Shown: piece after piece, positions 12,389-26,300 of the stretch
How the letters are laid out: every line of letters begins with the position of its first letter
Position numbering within the stretch: the first letter of the stretch is position 1
Origin: Hetaerina americana
Lineage: Eukaryota; Arthropoda; Insecta; Odonata; Calopterygidae
Reading direction: 5' to 3'
Assembly (NCBI GenBank): GCA_022747635.1
Contig: JAKTNV010000014.1
Span: 12,989,110-13,053,109, forward strand
DNA length: 64,000 nt
Made by a program: the position numbers and the translations under genes
Notes under the pieces: model-generated
The model's database searches: none
The model's input: the letters and a program-made list of their open reading frames with translations, nothing else
What the model was told of the DNA's origin: nothing

Positions 12389-12618
12389 TAAAATTTGTTG
12401 TCTCAGGCGTAACTTTGTGGAATTTGCATAACATATTGAAATGTAATGAAATAATTGACTTTGTAATTCCACACACTTTATTTAAAAAACAATGATGATG
12501 ACGTTTGACGATGATGACGTTAAACCTGATGATGACGTTCAACGTCGAAACCTGGGTCGTGTGTTTTTTAAATAAAGTGTGTGGAATTACAAAGTCAATT
12601 ATTTCATTACATTTCAAT
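12389..12618. mobile_element. Penelope-like foldback insertion with perfect 58-bp arms
   Basis: Direct repeats attcttccctttga (12375-12388 and 12619-12632) flank a 230-bp insertion. Arms 12433-12490 and 12563-12620 are perfect inverted copies over 58 bp; the last two bases of the right arm overlap the direct repeat. The loop holds a hammerhead-like core: CTGATGA (12526-12532), hairpin gacgt-tca-acgtc, GAAA (12547-12550), cc-tg-gg, then GTC. A second, degraded tgatgatgacgttt copy lies just left of it. Perfect arms suggest youth or gene conversion. Confidence 0.75.
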
Positions 12619-12721
12619 ATTCTTCCCTTTGACCAATGAATTTCTTTTATGGGATTCTTTCTTTAGCAATGTTAGTACTTATTCATGCTTTATCCTTCAC
12701 ATTTCATATGTATCTGCCCAT

Positions 12722-13330
12722 GATTTATTTTCCTTTCCACATCTAATTATTATTATTATTATTACTTTTTATTTGCCCAGAGATCACAATACAAAAATAC
12801 CACGTTGGTTGTGTATGTACATGATATAAGGCACGTCAATGAGGAGCAAAGACAGGCTCAGTTAAGATACATAAAAGAAATGATGCTCATAGTTACATAA
12901 ATGTTTGGTACAAACCCATGAACATTGGCTGTTACATGCACATACAATATCAAATTGATCACCAACATGAATCAGACCATGACCATTGCTAGAAACTAAA
13001 AGTATGAACTTACTGGTTGGGAATATTGTTGAGATATTCATCAACCGAGTAAAACATATTGCGCTGTAGATATCTTTTTAATTTATGCCTGAATGCAGCA
13101 GTTCCCTTTGTATCCTTGATACTTTTGGGTAGTTTGTTATATAATCTGATGCCCATTTCATTGGGTCCTAATTTCAATGCTTTAGTTCTTATATTCCCAT
13201 AATGGAAGTCATTCCTGCCTCTGGTGTAATGATGATGATAGGCAGAGTTAAGAGAATAGTTGCCGATGTTATTTTTTATATATAGAATTAAAAACATAAT
13301 GTAGATGCATGGGAGTGGTAGCAAATTTAA
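12722..13330 (-). mobile_element. Jockey/CR1-like LINE, 3' end
   Basis: The minus frame 13010-13324 encodes the C-terminal end of a non-LTR RT polyprotein: NDFHYGNIRTKALKLG, MGIRLYNKLPKSIKD, FRHKLKRYL, FYSVDEYL. This is the usual last block of Jockey-superfamily/CR1 LINEs. The 3' UTR leads into an (ATT)n run near 12,750. It is strongly 5'-truncated and contains no reverse transcriptase core. Confidence 0.75.
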
Positions 13331-13593
13331 TTCACGGAAATTGTATCTGATCTACTCATTGAAATCAATTAGGAAATCATTGCATTCAGATGATGCATAT
13401 TTTATGAGACTTTTTTCATTAGTTTTTTAATTCAGAGAGCTTTAGCAGAGAGTACCTCCCTTGAAATATTTTTCTAAGTTACCTGATTTTATCAACAAAT
13501 TAACATCAACTAGTTCAAGGATTTTGCTAAAGATGTGTTGGGGCCAACAGCAGGTTCCTTGATTTATTGAAAGTAAACAATGCACTTGGTGTA

Positions 13594-14862
13594 CGAGGGT
13601 AGTTAGAAAGGTTCATGGAGTCACCAACCATATGTCACCACTAGAGCAACAAGTTTCCCACATGTTAATCCTTATTGACTAAACATGCAAGCCGTCAGTG
13701 CTCTGGGAAGAGATCTAAGTTGTGGACGCCTCTGTTTTTGTTCCTATATAGTGATTTGTGAAGATGAATAAAATTGAGATTCAAGTTATGATTAAATATG
13801 TCATAAAGAAAGGCATGAAAGCAAAGGAAAATTATACTAACTTTCAAAGTACTCTAGGGGGACTCTGCTCCTTAATATTTAACTGTTGTCAAGTGGAAAA
13901 ACGAGTTTAAGTTTGGTCAGGATTGCTTAGATGATGATCCATATAGTAGTCAGCCAAAATGTGCCACTACCCCAGAATTTATTGCAAAAGTGCATAAAAT
14001 AGTCATGGAGGATCACTGACTGAAAGCACGAGAAATCGCTGAAGCTGTAGCGATGTCATCTGAATGGGCATATCACATTTTAACTGTTGAATTGGGTATG
14101 AGAAAATTATATGCTACATGGGTCTTGACTCAGGATCACAAAGGCATCAGAATGGAAATTTCCAAACAATGTTTGACCTGTTTTAAGAGCATGCAACAAG
14201 ATTTTCCGTGCCAGTTGGTGACCACAGATGAAACTTGGGTCCACTACTATACCTCAGAGACAAAACAGCAGTGGAAACATTTGGATTCACCAACACTAAA
14301 GAGAGCTGAGGCATTGCGATCACTCAGGAAGGTGATGGCTCCAGTTTTCTGGAATGCGAAAGGGGTTCTGCCGATAGATTATCTTCCCACTGGTCAAACA
14401 AGTCCTGGGCAATACTACACTAACCTCCTGGACCAACTACAGCAAAGACACATAAAAGAGGGAAGGTTTGGCAAGGAAGAATGACATTTTTCATCAAGAC
14501 AATGCATGCCTACCCACAAGTGTCGTTACTATGGCAAAGCTACATGAACTAAGATACGAATCGTTGTCACACCTTCCTTATTCACCTGATCTGGCTCCAT
14601 CAGATTTCCCTCTCTTCCCCAAGCTCAAAATATTCCTCAGTGGATAAAGATTCTCTTTAAACAAGGAACTAACAGCCAAAGTAGACCAGTAATTTTCAGG
14701 TTGGAAGGGATCTAATTTTTTAAATGGGATCAAGAAATTGGCACATTGCTGGAACAAGTGCATTAGTGTACAGGGAGACTGCATTGAAAAATAAATAAGT
14801 TTCCCTGAGGTGCTGAGGTCATTTTTTCTATTCCATTCTAAGACATTTTTTAACTACCCCCT
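13594..14862 (+). mobile_element. Near-full-length decayed mariner
   Basis: This is a 1,269-bp element between TA dinucleotides. The 5' end reads cgagggtagttagaaagg, and the 3' end is its imperfect complement (taactaccccct). Length and content fit a full mariner. It lies in the intergenic region between PRMT9 and SLC35B2. Confidence 0.8.
13764..14794 (+). pseudogene. Mariner transposase pseudogene
   Basis: The reading starts MNKIEIQVMIKYVIKKGMK and ends CISVQGDCIEK before TAA (14792-14794); the span would be about 343 residues, the normal mariner size. There is an early stop and frameshifts near 13,900-14,050 and after 14,480. The first catalytic aspartate is visible in VTTDETWVHYY, the second lies near 14,494 (HQDNA), and the third in YSPDLAPSD near 14,580. 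It is not functional as it stands. Confidence 0.85.
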
Positions 14863-15177
14863 TAAAAAAGAACTATATTTTCTCTTATTATAAAGGTTAC
14901 CTTATTGTGTTTTCTTTTTGAATCTGTACCCTTCAGAATGGAGAATACTAAAAGTAAGGATGTATTTTTTAATTTGCTCAGATATACCAGTTATGCCATT
15001 TGTTTTCAGGACATGCATGTTGTACAAGGGGCATGAAAAGATTTTGCAACAATCACTACTTTTCTTCTAGTCTTGCTTTGCTCATTATGCCCACGAAAAT
15101 TTTATTCACTTCATGATATTGCCATTAAAAGAAATGTTTGTCCCCTCTACAGTTCGTCACTGCTAACAAAAAACCTA

Positions 15178-15425
15178 AAGGTTGATTTGATAGGTGAGGG
15201 TGGAGCTCACTTGATACCAAGTCCAACAGTATGCGAAATTCACACATCAGGGTGGGGGAGCCAGTTCCTGGTCCTGTGTCACCTATGGTTTCCCAGGAAG
15301 ATCTGGTACCTGAAAAGTCACAGTTTGGGTGAAGCTGAGGGTGCCCAGAGACATCTCCAGGAATCAAACCCAGGCCCTCTAATCAACAGCCCAGCACTCT
15401 ACTCACAGGATTACCATTTCCCCTC
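15178..15425 (-). mobile_element. tRNA-derived SINE, family A
   Basis: Read on the minus strand, it begins with a tRNA-like head (gtgagtagagtgctgggct ... ggcctgggtttgattcc), followed by a non-tRNA body. A truncated relative with the same body is at 61,030-61,200, same strand. Confidence 0.6.
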
Positions 15426-15429
15426 CTCT

Positions 15430-16539
15430 GTGGTAGGTACAGGGAATCTATTTTTAAATTTAGTCATGTGTGGAGGCTGAGAAATGATATGCGCAACATT
15501 TTGGGAAAATGTATTCATCATTCTATTTATGGGGTGCTTCTGCAAATTGAAAGTCACTGTACTTTTACTACCACTTTCCTGTTTGTTGTGATTGGTAGCA
15601 GTGCTCCCACCCTGTTCTGTGGGGGACATTACTTACCTGCATCAGTTTGACTTTAGGAAGGATAACTAGTAAAAAGGAATTTAAAACTCCAAGACAAAAG
15701 AGATATTCTATGTGGGATTCTCCCCTAATGGAGAGGACCTAGACACAGAGAACTTCATGACTACTGGGGGGAACAACCTATAAAAAATACGAAAGCCCTC
15801 CAAAAAAAAGAACAGGCAAGGAAGGGAGGTGAGACTTGCATTTTGTTAGATTAGCCCAACTCAAATTCAATATACACTGCTGCTAAAAGGATTGAGAAAA
15901 ATGTATAAATTAGCCAGATTCAGTTACCTCTGCTATAACACATTCTGAGAACTTGGCATGACAAGAAGCAAGTGATTTCATTTCACCTCAGTTAAAAATC
16001 ATGCATCATACCCATGTATATAGTGTGTGCTAGGAACCAATTTGGTTCACCTCCAGGAACTTGTATATGTGGAAGAGGGTGGTAGTTCATTCTACCCCCT
16101 TTCCATATGACAGAGCTCCATGCTCTTTGGAAATAAGTGGAGTCCAGTGAGGAAACGAAGTTGACAACTTTTGCACCAGATAGATCAGCGATTTTTAATT
16201 CATCAAATTCGCCATAAATTAGTTATTCTCAACCTGCAGAGAGCATGAGGGCAACTAAACAATGGAGGACACCTACCCAACCCTAAGATTTTTTCAGCCT
16301 TTTGATCTACATTATATGCATTAAAAATCGGAAAAAACGCGATATATTATAATTAATGACTGTGTATCAAATAATTTGGTCGTTTTAAGATCAAGATATT
16401 TGGTATTTATTTTCTTCGTAGTGTTGTCAATGCGTTAGTCGTTTTTATGATAATACTTTTCAAGAATGACTTCCCCGTGAGTATATTTACGAATTATCAA
16501 TAATAAATGAATGCAGTGCATTTAATAGCAGAAAACTCA
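15430..16539. other. Intergenic, nothing recognised
   Basis: No coding exon, RNA gene or clear repeat was identified between the SINE and the presumed SLC35B2 promoter region. Confidence 0.4.
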
Positions 16540-16950
16540 ATGATGAAATATTTCCGAGAGAATCGAAACTTTTAGTCCCTTGTTGCGGAAATGCCAACAA
16601 CGGTTGGGCCAAAAGTGGTTTTGAAATGGAGCCACGAATGTGACATTTCGACTGTCATTTCATTTCTTGCATGCGGCTACCGTCATCAAATTTGATATTT
16701 CGATAACTCAAAAGTTGTTAGCGACTACGTGTAATTAAACTATGAATCTCTTTATTTTGGTGATTAATTGAGTAATTACCATTAATATGTTAATTTACGT
16801 GTTGTGGAACTTTTAAGTGTTCGAGGAAATGCTATGGGAGCTGTGGAAAGATAATTGTGATGTGTCAGTGACGGATGAAGTAGAGTTACATGAAATGTTA
16901 ACTCGCTGAATCATGAGGAATACAAGTCTTGAAAGTATTCGTAAGTTGGA
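16540..16950 (+). promoter_or_regulatory. Probable SLC35B2 promoter / 5' UTR region
   Basis: CpG dinucleotides are more common here than in the flanking AT-rich DNA, and the segment lies 0.5-0.9 kb before the first coding exon. A short frame ATG 16829 to TGA 16907-16909 (26 codons) and a possible donor (attc|gtaagt, 16940/16941) suggest a non-coding first exon, with a splice acceptor at 17446-17447 (ttttctttttag). None of this is proven by sequence alone. Confidence 0.35.
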
Positions 16951-17391
16951 AAAATATGAATTTGTATTGTATATCTTCTCTTAATATTTTTATCAAAAAG
17001 AAAGGGAACTTTGATTCTCTTGAGGTGTAAAACTACGCGATTGAAGCAGTTTCGTTAGAGAAGAATCGGATAACGCATGATATTGGCGGAACGGCCTTAT
17101 ACAAGATAGAGAATAGCAAGTAATATGTTTTTCTGCGATAAAGAAGTAACTTAAACAGCAAACCTTGAGGTTAAAATGTGTGACCAAGTTTGTGCCCAGA
17201 TGCAGTGTTCGTCAACGATTGTTACTTATTCCACGTTGGCCGCTCCATGCTCTTGCATTGCTGCATAAACTAATTTGTTCTTCCGTACGTGCTCCCACGT
17301 ACCAATATATTTAGCCATGGTTTCAGGAAGGTTTCCTGAATTGGTGATTTGGTAAGTTATATTGTAATAAATTGACTGGTGTTCGCAGTGA

Positions 17392-20300
17392 ATGCATTTT
17401 TACGTGATGATGACCCATTCATTTTGTATCTTCAATTTTCTTTTTAGTCTCCTTATTACTGGCTCAGTCGCAGTTATTTTTTTACTGACGATAACATTAA
17501 AGTCATTACCAGGATATGAATATGGCAGTGATAAAGCGCTGTTTAGTCTGCAGGACAGTTGGGTTTTTCGACTATTCCTCAACATTCTTGGTTATGCAAC
17601 GATTTTTATGCCAGGGTACTTTATTTTCAAATATATCAAGACCTCAAGATATATGGAAAGAAAAGGTAAGTTTTCTTTGAGATACATACTATTGTGCAAT
17701 GCTGTTCTCACCCCGTGGTTTTTCAATTGTTGGCTTAGCAAAGGATAGTTGCCAGATTCGAAATGGGGCGATATCTGATGAAGTTTGTTTCGTTTATTTC
17801 CAAACAGGTAGTGGGTGTTTCCCATCTGTGATACGAATGTGCATTGTGGGTCGTTGGTCTGATGGAGATTCAACGACAGAACCTTGGGTATCCTCGACCA
17901 ATTCCGCTCATTCTCAGGCCCCACGATCGGCACTTCATGAGGCAGGCCTGGTCATGCTTTGCTTCTTTGGCCTACAAGCAAGTTATCTCACCTGGGGAAT
18001 CCTCCAAGAAAAAGTTATGACCCAGGTATCACAAAATATGTTTTGTAATAGATGGTTTTTGGCTCAACTTGTGGAAGTTCTAAGAATGAAGGACAAAATG
18101 TATTTTTCCTCTGTTCTTTATTTTGGTACTACTAGTTTAAGGGCTTAGGGTAACTGATGATGGTGCCTGAGAGTTGAAACTAGTAGTACCAAAATAAAGT
18201 CCAGTGGAAAAATTTACTTTGTGTTCTTCATTTCATTAAAATATGATTTATCGGACATTTTTTTTCAATGAGTGCCTTCCCTTGTTTGGAAGTTAGATTT
18301 TACTTTTTTAAATGTATTCCTTGTGATAAATACATTACTTAAGTGAAGAAATGAATATGAAGGAAAAAGAACCCCTACCTTAAGAATACTTCTGAGGAAG
18401 AATTGCAAATGTTCAACACTATATTGAAATATTTCATGAGACCAGGAGTGAATGTAAAATAAACTACATTTCATCAAGCTATCATTTTGAATGTCATCAC
18501 CAACATGATAAATCCTGGTTATAAGACCAGACTTTGCTCCTGGAAAGCTAGGTCAGATCAGTTACCATGCCTTTGCCATACAGTTGCCTAGAGAGAAATT
18601 TGCGATTCCTTATTTTTTGTGGTGTTGCAATATGTTAATAACAGTTAAAATAGGTGATCACCAGTAGAATTTTCATTTTATGCATACTTTAGTCAAAGTT
18701 AAACTTATGTTTTTCAAAAATGAAGTATGATATTGGAAAATTACAGCATAGAAAAAGATTTTATGCAAGGCATTAGATTATATGTAATGCCAATGTATCA
18801 TTTTTAATTATGTTAGATGCGTGATAGATAATTAGCCTTGTAAGTGAAATGTAACTAATAATAAAATTGTAACTCTTATGTAATTTCACTCAATTACAGG
18901 AGTATCTTACTGGTTCTGAAGAAAAGGGTCAAGGGGGACACTTCAGAGATTCCCAGTTTTTGGTGTTTGTTAATCGTGTTCTGGCCTTCCTCCTCTCGGG
19001 TGCTTACATCCTTGGCTGCCAATGGAAAAAGGGGGCCTCAGAAGGGGCAAAGGGCCCTCCTTGTCCCCTCTATAAATATGCATATAGCTCTTTCTCCAAC
19101 TTGGTCAGCTCATGGTGTCAATATGAAGCACTAAAATATGTCTCTTTTCCATCACAGGTGAGAAATTTTTCATTTTAAGCATTGAAAACATTTTAGATTG
19201 ACTCATGTTAGTCATTTGAGCAGTTCAAAAATGCACAGTGACTGGCATCAAGGATACATTCTTGTGTTTAAAATCATCTTATGTGATATTGCATAAATGT
19301 TTTCACAAATTTGTATTTACTACTGCTAAAAGATTTTCAAAATAATTAAATATGATATAAGAGGAATTCGTTTTATCTAGAAATTTTCATGCTAACTTAT
19401 ATTTTCCATTTTATCCATGTGTGAAGTTGGTTATTTTTTCATGGTTTATTAGCAAATTTTTGCTGCAAATGAAATTGCCGTGAGTGGTATCTTTCCAAAA
19501 TTCAATCCTAGTTCAAAGGGGTGTTATTTTTTCGAGAATATGCATAACAAGTAAGTATTCTGCGAAATATATTATTGATTACTAGGAGAAAAGTACAGAA
19601 TAATACACATCTGTTGAAAAATAGCAGTTCCATCAAAAGATTTCATACAACATCCAAACATAAAACCCCAGCCAAAATGTTCTTCTTAAAAAAAAGGGCA
19701 TGTAAAAACATTCATAATGAATAATTGAAACACTCTGGGTACTTGGAAAACAAACAATAGAAAAATGGACTGTGGCAATTTTTTGCACTTCAGTTTGCAA
19801 CATCATATTAATAGCACATTTTAGCATTGCTGTGGCAGTTTTGGAAAACATTTACCATACTTGGCATACACACCAGCAAGAGGAGCACCCGCATAGTGGC
19901 ATCCAATGAACTGGATCCACTGCTTGCAGCTTGCTGTGCTGTTCTCAGGCCAGGTCTTGACCTGAAACACAATGAATATGGTAGTAGTTTTGTCTGTGAA
20001 ACCAAATTTACCCCAGCTAAACATTCAGAAACAAAAATTCATTTTTTACCTTCTGGATTCAGATGATTTCATTGTCTGTAAATCATGCTCAACCTCAGCT
20101 GACCCTGGCCCAACCAGATCCACCATCGTACCATTTGTTTTATTTTATAAAGTCTTTGGGTTACAGCAAGTTTCCTTTGGAAAAAGCTGACATCCTGAGA
20201 GATTAGTGCTCCAGATGTGTTTCTTTGGGATAAATCTTTTGACAGACCTTCCAGTGATAGGTGTTCAGTGTCAGGCATTACTACAAAAGAAGAATCTTAA

Positions 20301-23300
20301 TTCTAGTGATACCATCAAATGAGTGAAACTCAATTTCTTACAATATGCTATGATGATATAAGGTAATGACAAGTGAATCTGGTAAACACTTTTTCATGCA
20401 TGCATGATCGCTAATTTTTTAAACTAGCGCAATGGTTTTTAATGGGGGAGTGGAAATATACATGCTTAAAACTGTTGTATTACATTTCTTTTTCTCACTT
20501 TGTTTCTCTTTTGGGGATGATGCATAGTAAAACATTTCTTCTCAGCAATTGAGTAGAGAAAGTGCAATTTGAATCACCTGCTGTTCACTCTCCACCCACC
20601 CTCATTGTACTCTTTTGATCACATTTTACTAGTCTCTGATTATATAAGCATAGTATGACATTACAGTTAATAAATAGCAACAAGTGACTTCACTTCTCCT
20701 GAAAGAAACATGATTATGAAGGAATAACTTATAGTCATATTAATTTCTGTATATCGTTCCATGTCGTATTTTGATTTTAATATTTATCATTATCTCTCAG
20801 GTGCTGGCAAAGGCATGCAAGATTATTCCTGTTATGCTTGTTGGTCGAGTCATGTCCCACAAACGTTATGAGTTGTATGAATATGTGACAGCAATACTTA
20901 TTACAGTGGGAATGGCTTTCTTCATGTTAGGGAGTGCTGCTGATCATCCAGGTAATTTTGAAATTGTATTCTGTACCTTGTTAGTAGTAGTAGCTTTAGG
21001 GTGGATGACCGACAGATGAGGTCATATTTGCCATTTGGGATGGATGGCGAAGAGATTGGTGAAGAGAAATCTGGCATCGGCATTATCCTACTCTTAGCAA
21101 AAGGCATAAAGGGGTCCTCTGTATAATTTCCCATCTGACAAAGGACATATTCACTCAAAGTACCCTCTACAAAGTACCTCAAGAAGGGATCAGGATACAA
21201 TTGAAAAAATCTGCCATCTCCAGAATTTAACTTGGGCCCTCTGGGTGGGAAGACAGTATAGCTAATCTGCTCGATCCCCCCTGTACCTTTTTTTCATTAA
21301 TATTGGGGAGTCAAATACGTAGTGGCAAATTGTAGTAGTCTTCATCTCTGTTATTATGGAACAGTTCCACCACATCACCCCTGAATCTGTAATTTATAAT
21401 TGCTCAATTTTAGGAAACACAGTGGGATGGCAAAATGACAGTTTTAGTGTTGAATAATTGAATACTAAGTGATTATACCGTGGCTCAAATTTGAACTTTT
21501 GATCAATTGTTGGGGTGCTTAATCTTATGGCTATATGAACCCTGAAGTTTTAAAGCATGGCATTTCTTGTTTTAGAAGGCTGTAGAAGCAGCTCTCAAGA
21601 AACCACAAAATTATGAACAGTTCCATATCATGAATATAATGAGCGGCTAAAATAATTTATGGCTGCTATGGTTAAAGTATTTGTTACTCTGCCAACACCA
21701 TTTATATAATTATTATGTCGATCTCATCATTCATTGAATACTACCACTGTTAAAAAGGGTATATAATTTAGTAGAAACACCTAAAAATAATTACTAATAC
21801 ATTGCTTTACCATCGCTAGACATACTCTCTATTTTAAGATACATGGTGGGAATGTTAATTTAAGCTAAATAATGGTGAACTTTCTTTGTTTATTCTGAAG
21901 CTTAGTAAAATCAAGAGTTCTCAATTAATAATGTCCTCTGGTACTACTTAGGAGGTCCAGTCACAACATTCTCTGGTCTACTCCTGCTGGCATGCTATTT
22001 GTTCTGTGACAGCTTCACATCCAACTGGCAAGGAGCCCTATTTTCAGCCCATGGAATGCCTCCAGTACAAATGATGTGTGCTGTCAACTTGTTCTCATGC
22101 CTCTTTACAGCAGTTTCACTAATTCAACAAGGAGGATTTGCTGCATCTATATCTTTTACTGCCAAAGTAAGTCATTATTGTGTAATGCTTTGCAGTTTTT
22201 GTCCAAGTTGCATTCAAACCAAATTTTTATGGAGTAATTATGTAACAAAACTTTAAAAATGTGTATGCCTTAAAGTTTGAATGGAATTTAATTGTTTTAA
22301 AGGTAAACATTTGGTGTTTAGCCTTTTTCCATGATCAGTTAGTGCATTCTCTGGTATTTCTATTTTGTTTTGATCTGCTATAACCACAAACATTTTAGGA
22401 AACATCACCAATAAATATTTAAGTTAATGAATAGCATAAGATAAGTGTTGAAGCATGATGACTATTGGTAAAAATATTCATGTGACATTTTCACCTAAGG
22501 GCATTGTAAGGTGCATGGGGAAGTTCCTGTTTCATTGCATATTGTTATAGTCATTATTATCCATTGTAATGTATGAAAATAAGGCAGAAATGCGGTGCCC
22601 ATAATGGCAGAGAGGAAGGCATTTAAAAAAAATCACATTTTAATAAACTTATGCAAATGTTTGCACAAAATATGTTAATTGGTAATGAAAATCTAGAGGT
22701 TCGATGGTAGAAGTTTGTGTTAGTGTGAATTTCACAGTTGTAGGTCTTTTACTTTTGTAATTTTGTGTAAATGTGTTGTGGCTGAAATTTCCTGTTGAGT
22801 CTCATACTAAACTGATTGATGCCTAAAACACTAATTGGTCTGGTTCTTTATTCGGTATTCCAGAATTTGTGTGTACACACAATACCAAATTTCCAGAGCT
22901 TAAATCATCTTACAGTGCTTAAAAATTATGTCAATGAGTGAGTGATAGTTGAGCCAGATAAAGCCTTATTTATATGTGAATGTATGCAAATATACATTAG
23001 TATTGAAACTTGAATAATGTTTACATATATGTCTTTCATTGTCTTTCTGTGCTTTGTAATGCGTATAATTCTTTATAGGTTCCTTTTGTAACTTAAAAAT
23101 GTATACCAGTTAACTCCAAGAGCCTTAATGCATAGCTATTATTTTTACTTACAGTATCCTAAGTTCCTCTTTGACTGCCTTGTGCTGTCAGTCTGTTCAG
23201 CTGGTGGACAGCTGTTCATTTATTTCACAATAGCACAATTTGGAGCTGTGGTGTTTGTTATAATCATGACCATTAGACAGGTATGAATGCTCTTTTTTTC

Positions 23301-26300
23301 TAATGATTTCTTTTAATGGCAGATTTTTTGGTATGCTTTTATAACATTGGAAAATTGACGAAGGTTATCAACCTTTATCTCATTTATGATTAAGGTATTT
23401 AATGTTATATTACCCGTGGAGCTTAAATGAAAAATCCTACATGCCGAAAAGGTTCTAATAGAATATTTTTCAATAGTTATTAACATAAAATAGATAATCC
23501 ATGTATAATTTTACTCTCTAGGCCATGCCATATAGCATCCAAAAAATTTTCCAAAGTTTGTAAAATTGCCTATTGATTTTAGTTCCAAGAAGAGCGTAGT
23601 GCATAAGAAAAATATCAGAGAACCTGATTTTGCATCGCATCTCTATGAAATTATAATTGTGTGCCATTCAGAGGTTGTGACTGTAAAAATGCTTCTTTGG
23701 CCTTACCTTGCTCTATAAGTCTTCATGCATTCATTCGATTATAGTTTTGTTAGTATTTAAGCAAGAAAATATTATGCAGTTAATTCATTCAGTTTTAAAG
23801 TTTTTAAATTATGCCATACACACGCAGCAAAAGAAAGAACTGACTCAGGTGTTGTCTAGCTATAGAATCACTTTCAAGGTGGAGAAGTCCATTATGAACC
23901 TTATGCATGTCTTGGGAATGAATTAGGTATATTTATGATTGGGGGTTAAGTAATTATCGGTGACTCTCAAGCTGACTGGATTAATGAGACAAACAAAGGA
24001 TCTCTTTCTTGTGAGGTATTAAACAAAAAAAAAGAAAGCATTACTTGCGGTTATTCTAGATAAAGTCTGGAGAAAATCACAGAAATACTTTTCAGCCAGA
24101 GGCACAACAAGTGAGAAAGTTTGCTCATAAGTTTCTAGCTTCTTTCTCCCAACTTTGAAACAATTTGACTTTTTAAAAGTTACTTTGAAAGCTGAAGTGT
24201 GATTTCAGATTCAGACATGTAGTGAGCATTTGAATTTACAATTTTGATGGAGCCAGTGTAAAAATATGAGGTTGTGGAAAAAATATTAAAAAAGTGCTAT
24301 ATTTTCATGTTTCATAAGTGAAATATGTTGTAGGATTATAATAAAATGACTACCATTATAACATTAGTTTGTTTATACCATCAGATTCAAATGAAATAAA
24401 ATGTGCATTTTGCTGATAAATTTTAACGATGAGATCCCATATAAGATGTTTTTCTGTAACATTTTCACACCACAATTTACAAGGTTTGCTTTACTCACAT
24501 ATACTCTTGCATAATGTCTTACTTCTGCTTGGTTATAAATGTTTTTATTTTGTTTCAATCTTTAAAAGCGACATTATCAATATTAAAGCAATGTAACATG
24601 TTAAGTTAGATCAGTCAACTTCTCTGGTGTGAGTTGATTTTAGTTATTTGAATAGTCACTCATCCAAAGATAAAAAATGATAACCTTTTGTTCAGATTAC
24701 AGAGTTGTTAATTCTTCTTATGACAGTGTTAAATCAACACAAGCCTAAATTTTAAATTAACAGATGCAGAGGTTACCTTCCTTTATGCTAAATGCTCATC
24801 TCAAAGAGAGAGTAATTACTTGAGTGACTAAGAATAAATATCAGTACATCAGTTAAAAAAAGAGACCTCTTTATATTAAATGATGTATTTTTTTGCATCA
24901 AATTACGTTACAAATTTGCATTTTTTTATATGCATCAACTTCATTCAAATTTCCTACCAGAGGGTAGTTTCTGAAAAGGTTAGCATTATTTTGATATTCA
25001 CTTGTCGTATTCAGTATCATTGATGATATGACATGATTTTCTCATAAAATTCTATTTTAGTAACCAGAAGTACATGTATTCCTAAATGTTTACTTTACTT
25101 GCATTAAAACTTATTATTTCTTGCATTGGTTAAATATTTCTGACTTTTCTTGTGACCCAATGCTAAAAAACAAAGTGAATATGGTACAAGAGTTAATAAA
25201 ATCTTGGTTCAATGTGGAGTTAATTAACCCTTTCAGTGCCACTGATTTTTTTAGTGTGTACTCCCTGAAGCAGCAAGGGTATATTCGAAATTTTGTTTAT
25301 TTATTGCTCATATTTTTAAGTTTTCTTCTTTTCTTCTGCTTTAGAAAGTGAATACTCTCTTCTAAATGTATCAAATATTCAATATTAGTTTTCTCCTTTC
25401 ACTAAAAATGTCAAGAAATTGTCAACTTCTTTATATTACATTGTTATGAATTAAAATAGTGATTTAAAAGGACCAAAGAAAATAGCAGATTTTCAATCAA
25501 TTCTCAACTTTTATGATGCCACTTGCATAAAATACAACATTAATTAAAATTGTTGGTCATATCATGGTAAAACTATAAGTATAAAAGAGAACAATGAATG
25601 TAAAAATGTTATGAAACATGATATATAATTAATTGTAAGTAGAATTGAAGCTATTATTATTATTTTAGAAAATAGCTATGGTTTTATATTACATCACAAA
25701 TTTTTACTGGCTGTAATCTTTTGAATCAAGTCACTAATTATAGCATTATTGACATATATGATGTGATGTGAAAATTCTATGTAAACTTTTTTCACATTCA
25801 ATACAAACAGTAGATCTATGAACAGAGCTGCCATCTTTCCTGATGCATGCCATAAATATTTTTCCCCCATCCTGGCAGTTTCCTTACTTAATGGGAAACA
25901 CTATTGAGGTGTGAAAGTTTATTATTATTCTTTGAAAGTAACCATTAACCATCAATGCTATCATTTATTTTTATCATAAACTAAGCTCTTTATATTTCAT
26001 TCCAGAAGTGTTTGATGTTTAAATTAGGTAACCATTCAGAACCATTCCTTAAATGAAACGAGATAGCTGAGACCGCAAACTTGTTTATGGTCTTGGCTAT
26101 CTCATTTTCAGGGCTTCATGACCGGAGGTACAGTCATTATATATTTACATTCCATTCTATAAATTACATGGAAGACTACTTTCTTCCAGTATTTCAAAGA
26201 CTTCACATCATCTGTATACACTTGAAAAACCATATCCAAAAGAATATATGCTACCGGTAAACTAGTTGTAATGATCGATAATTTGTGGGCTTGATTTAAT

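Noticed and set aside
17699..18148. 149-codon frame starting MLFSPRGFSIVG as a separate protein
   Set aside because: Only 17,808-18,025 is coding, as exon 2 of SLC35B2; the rest is intron read through.
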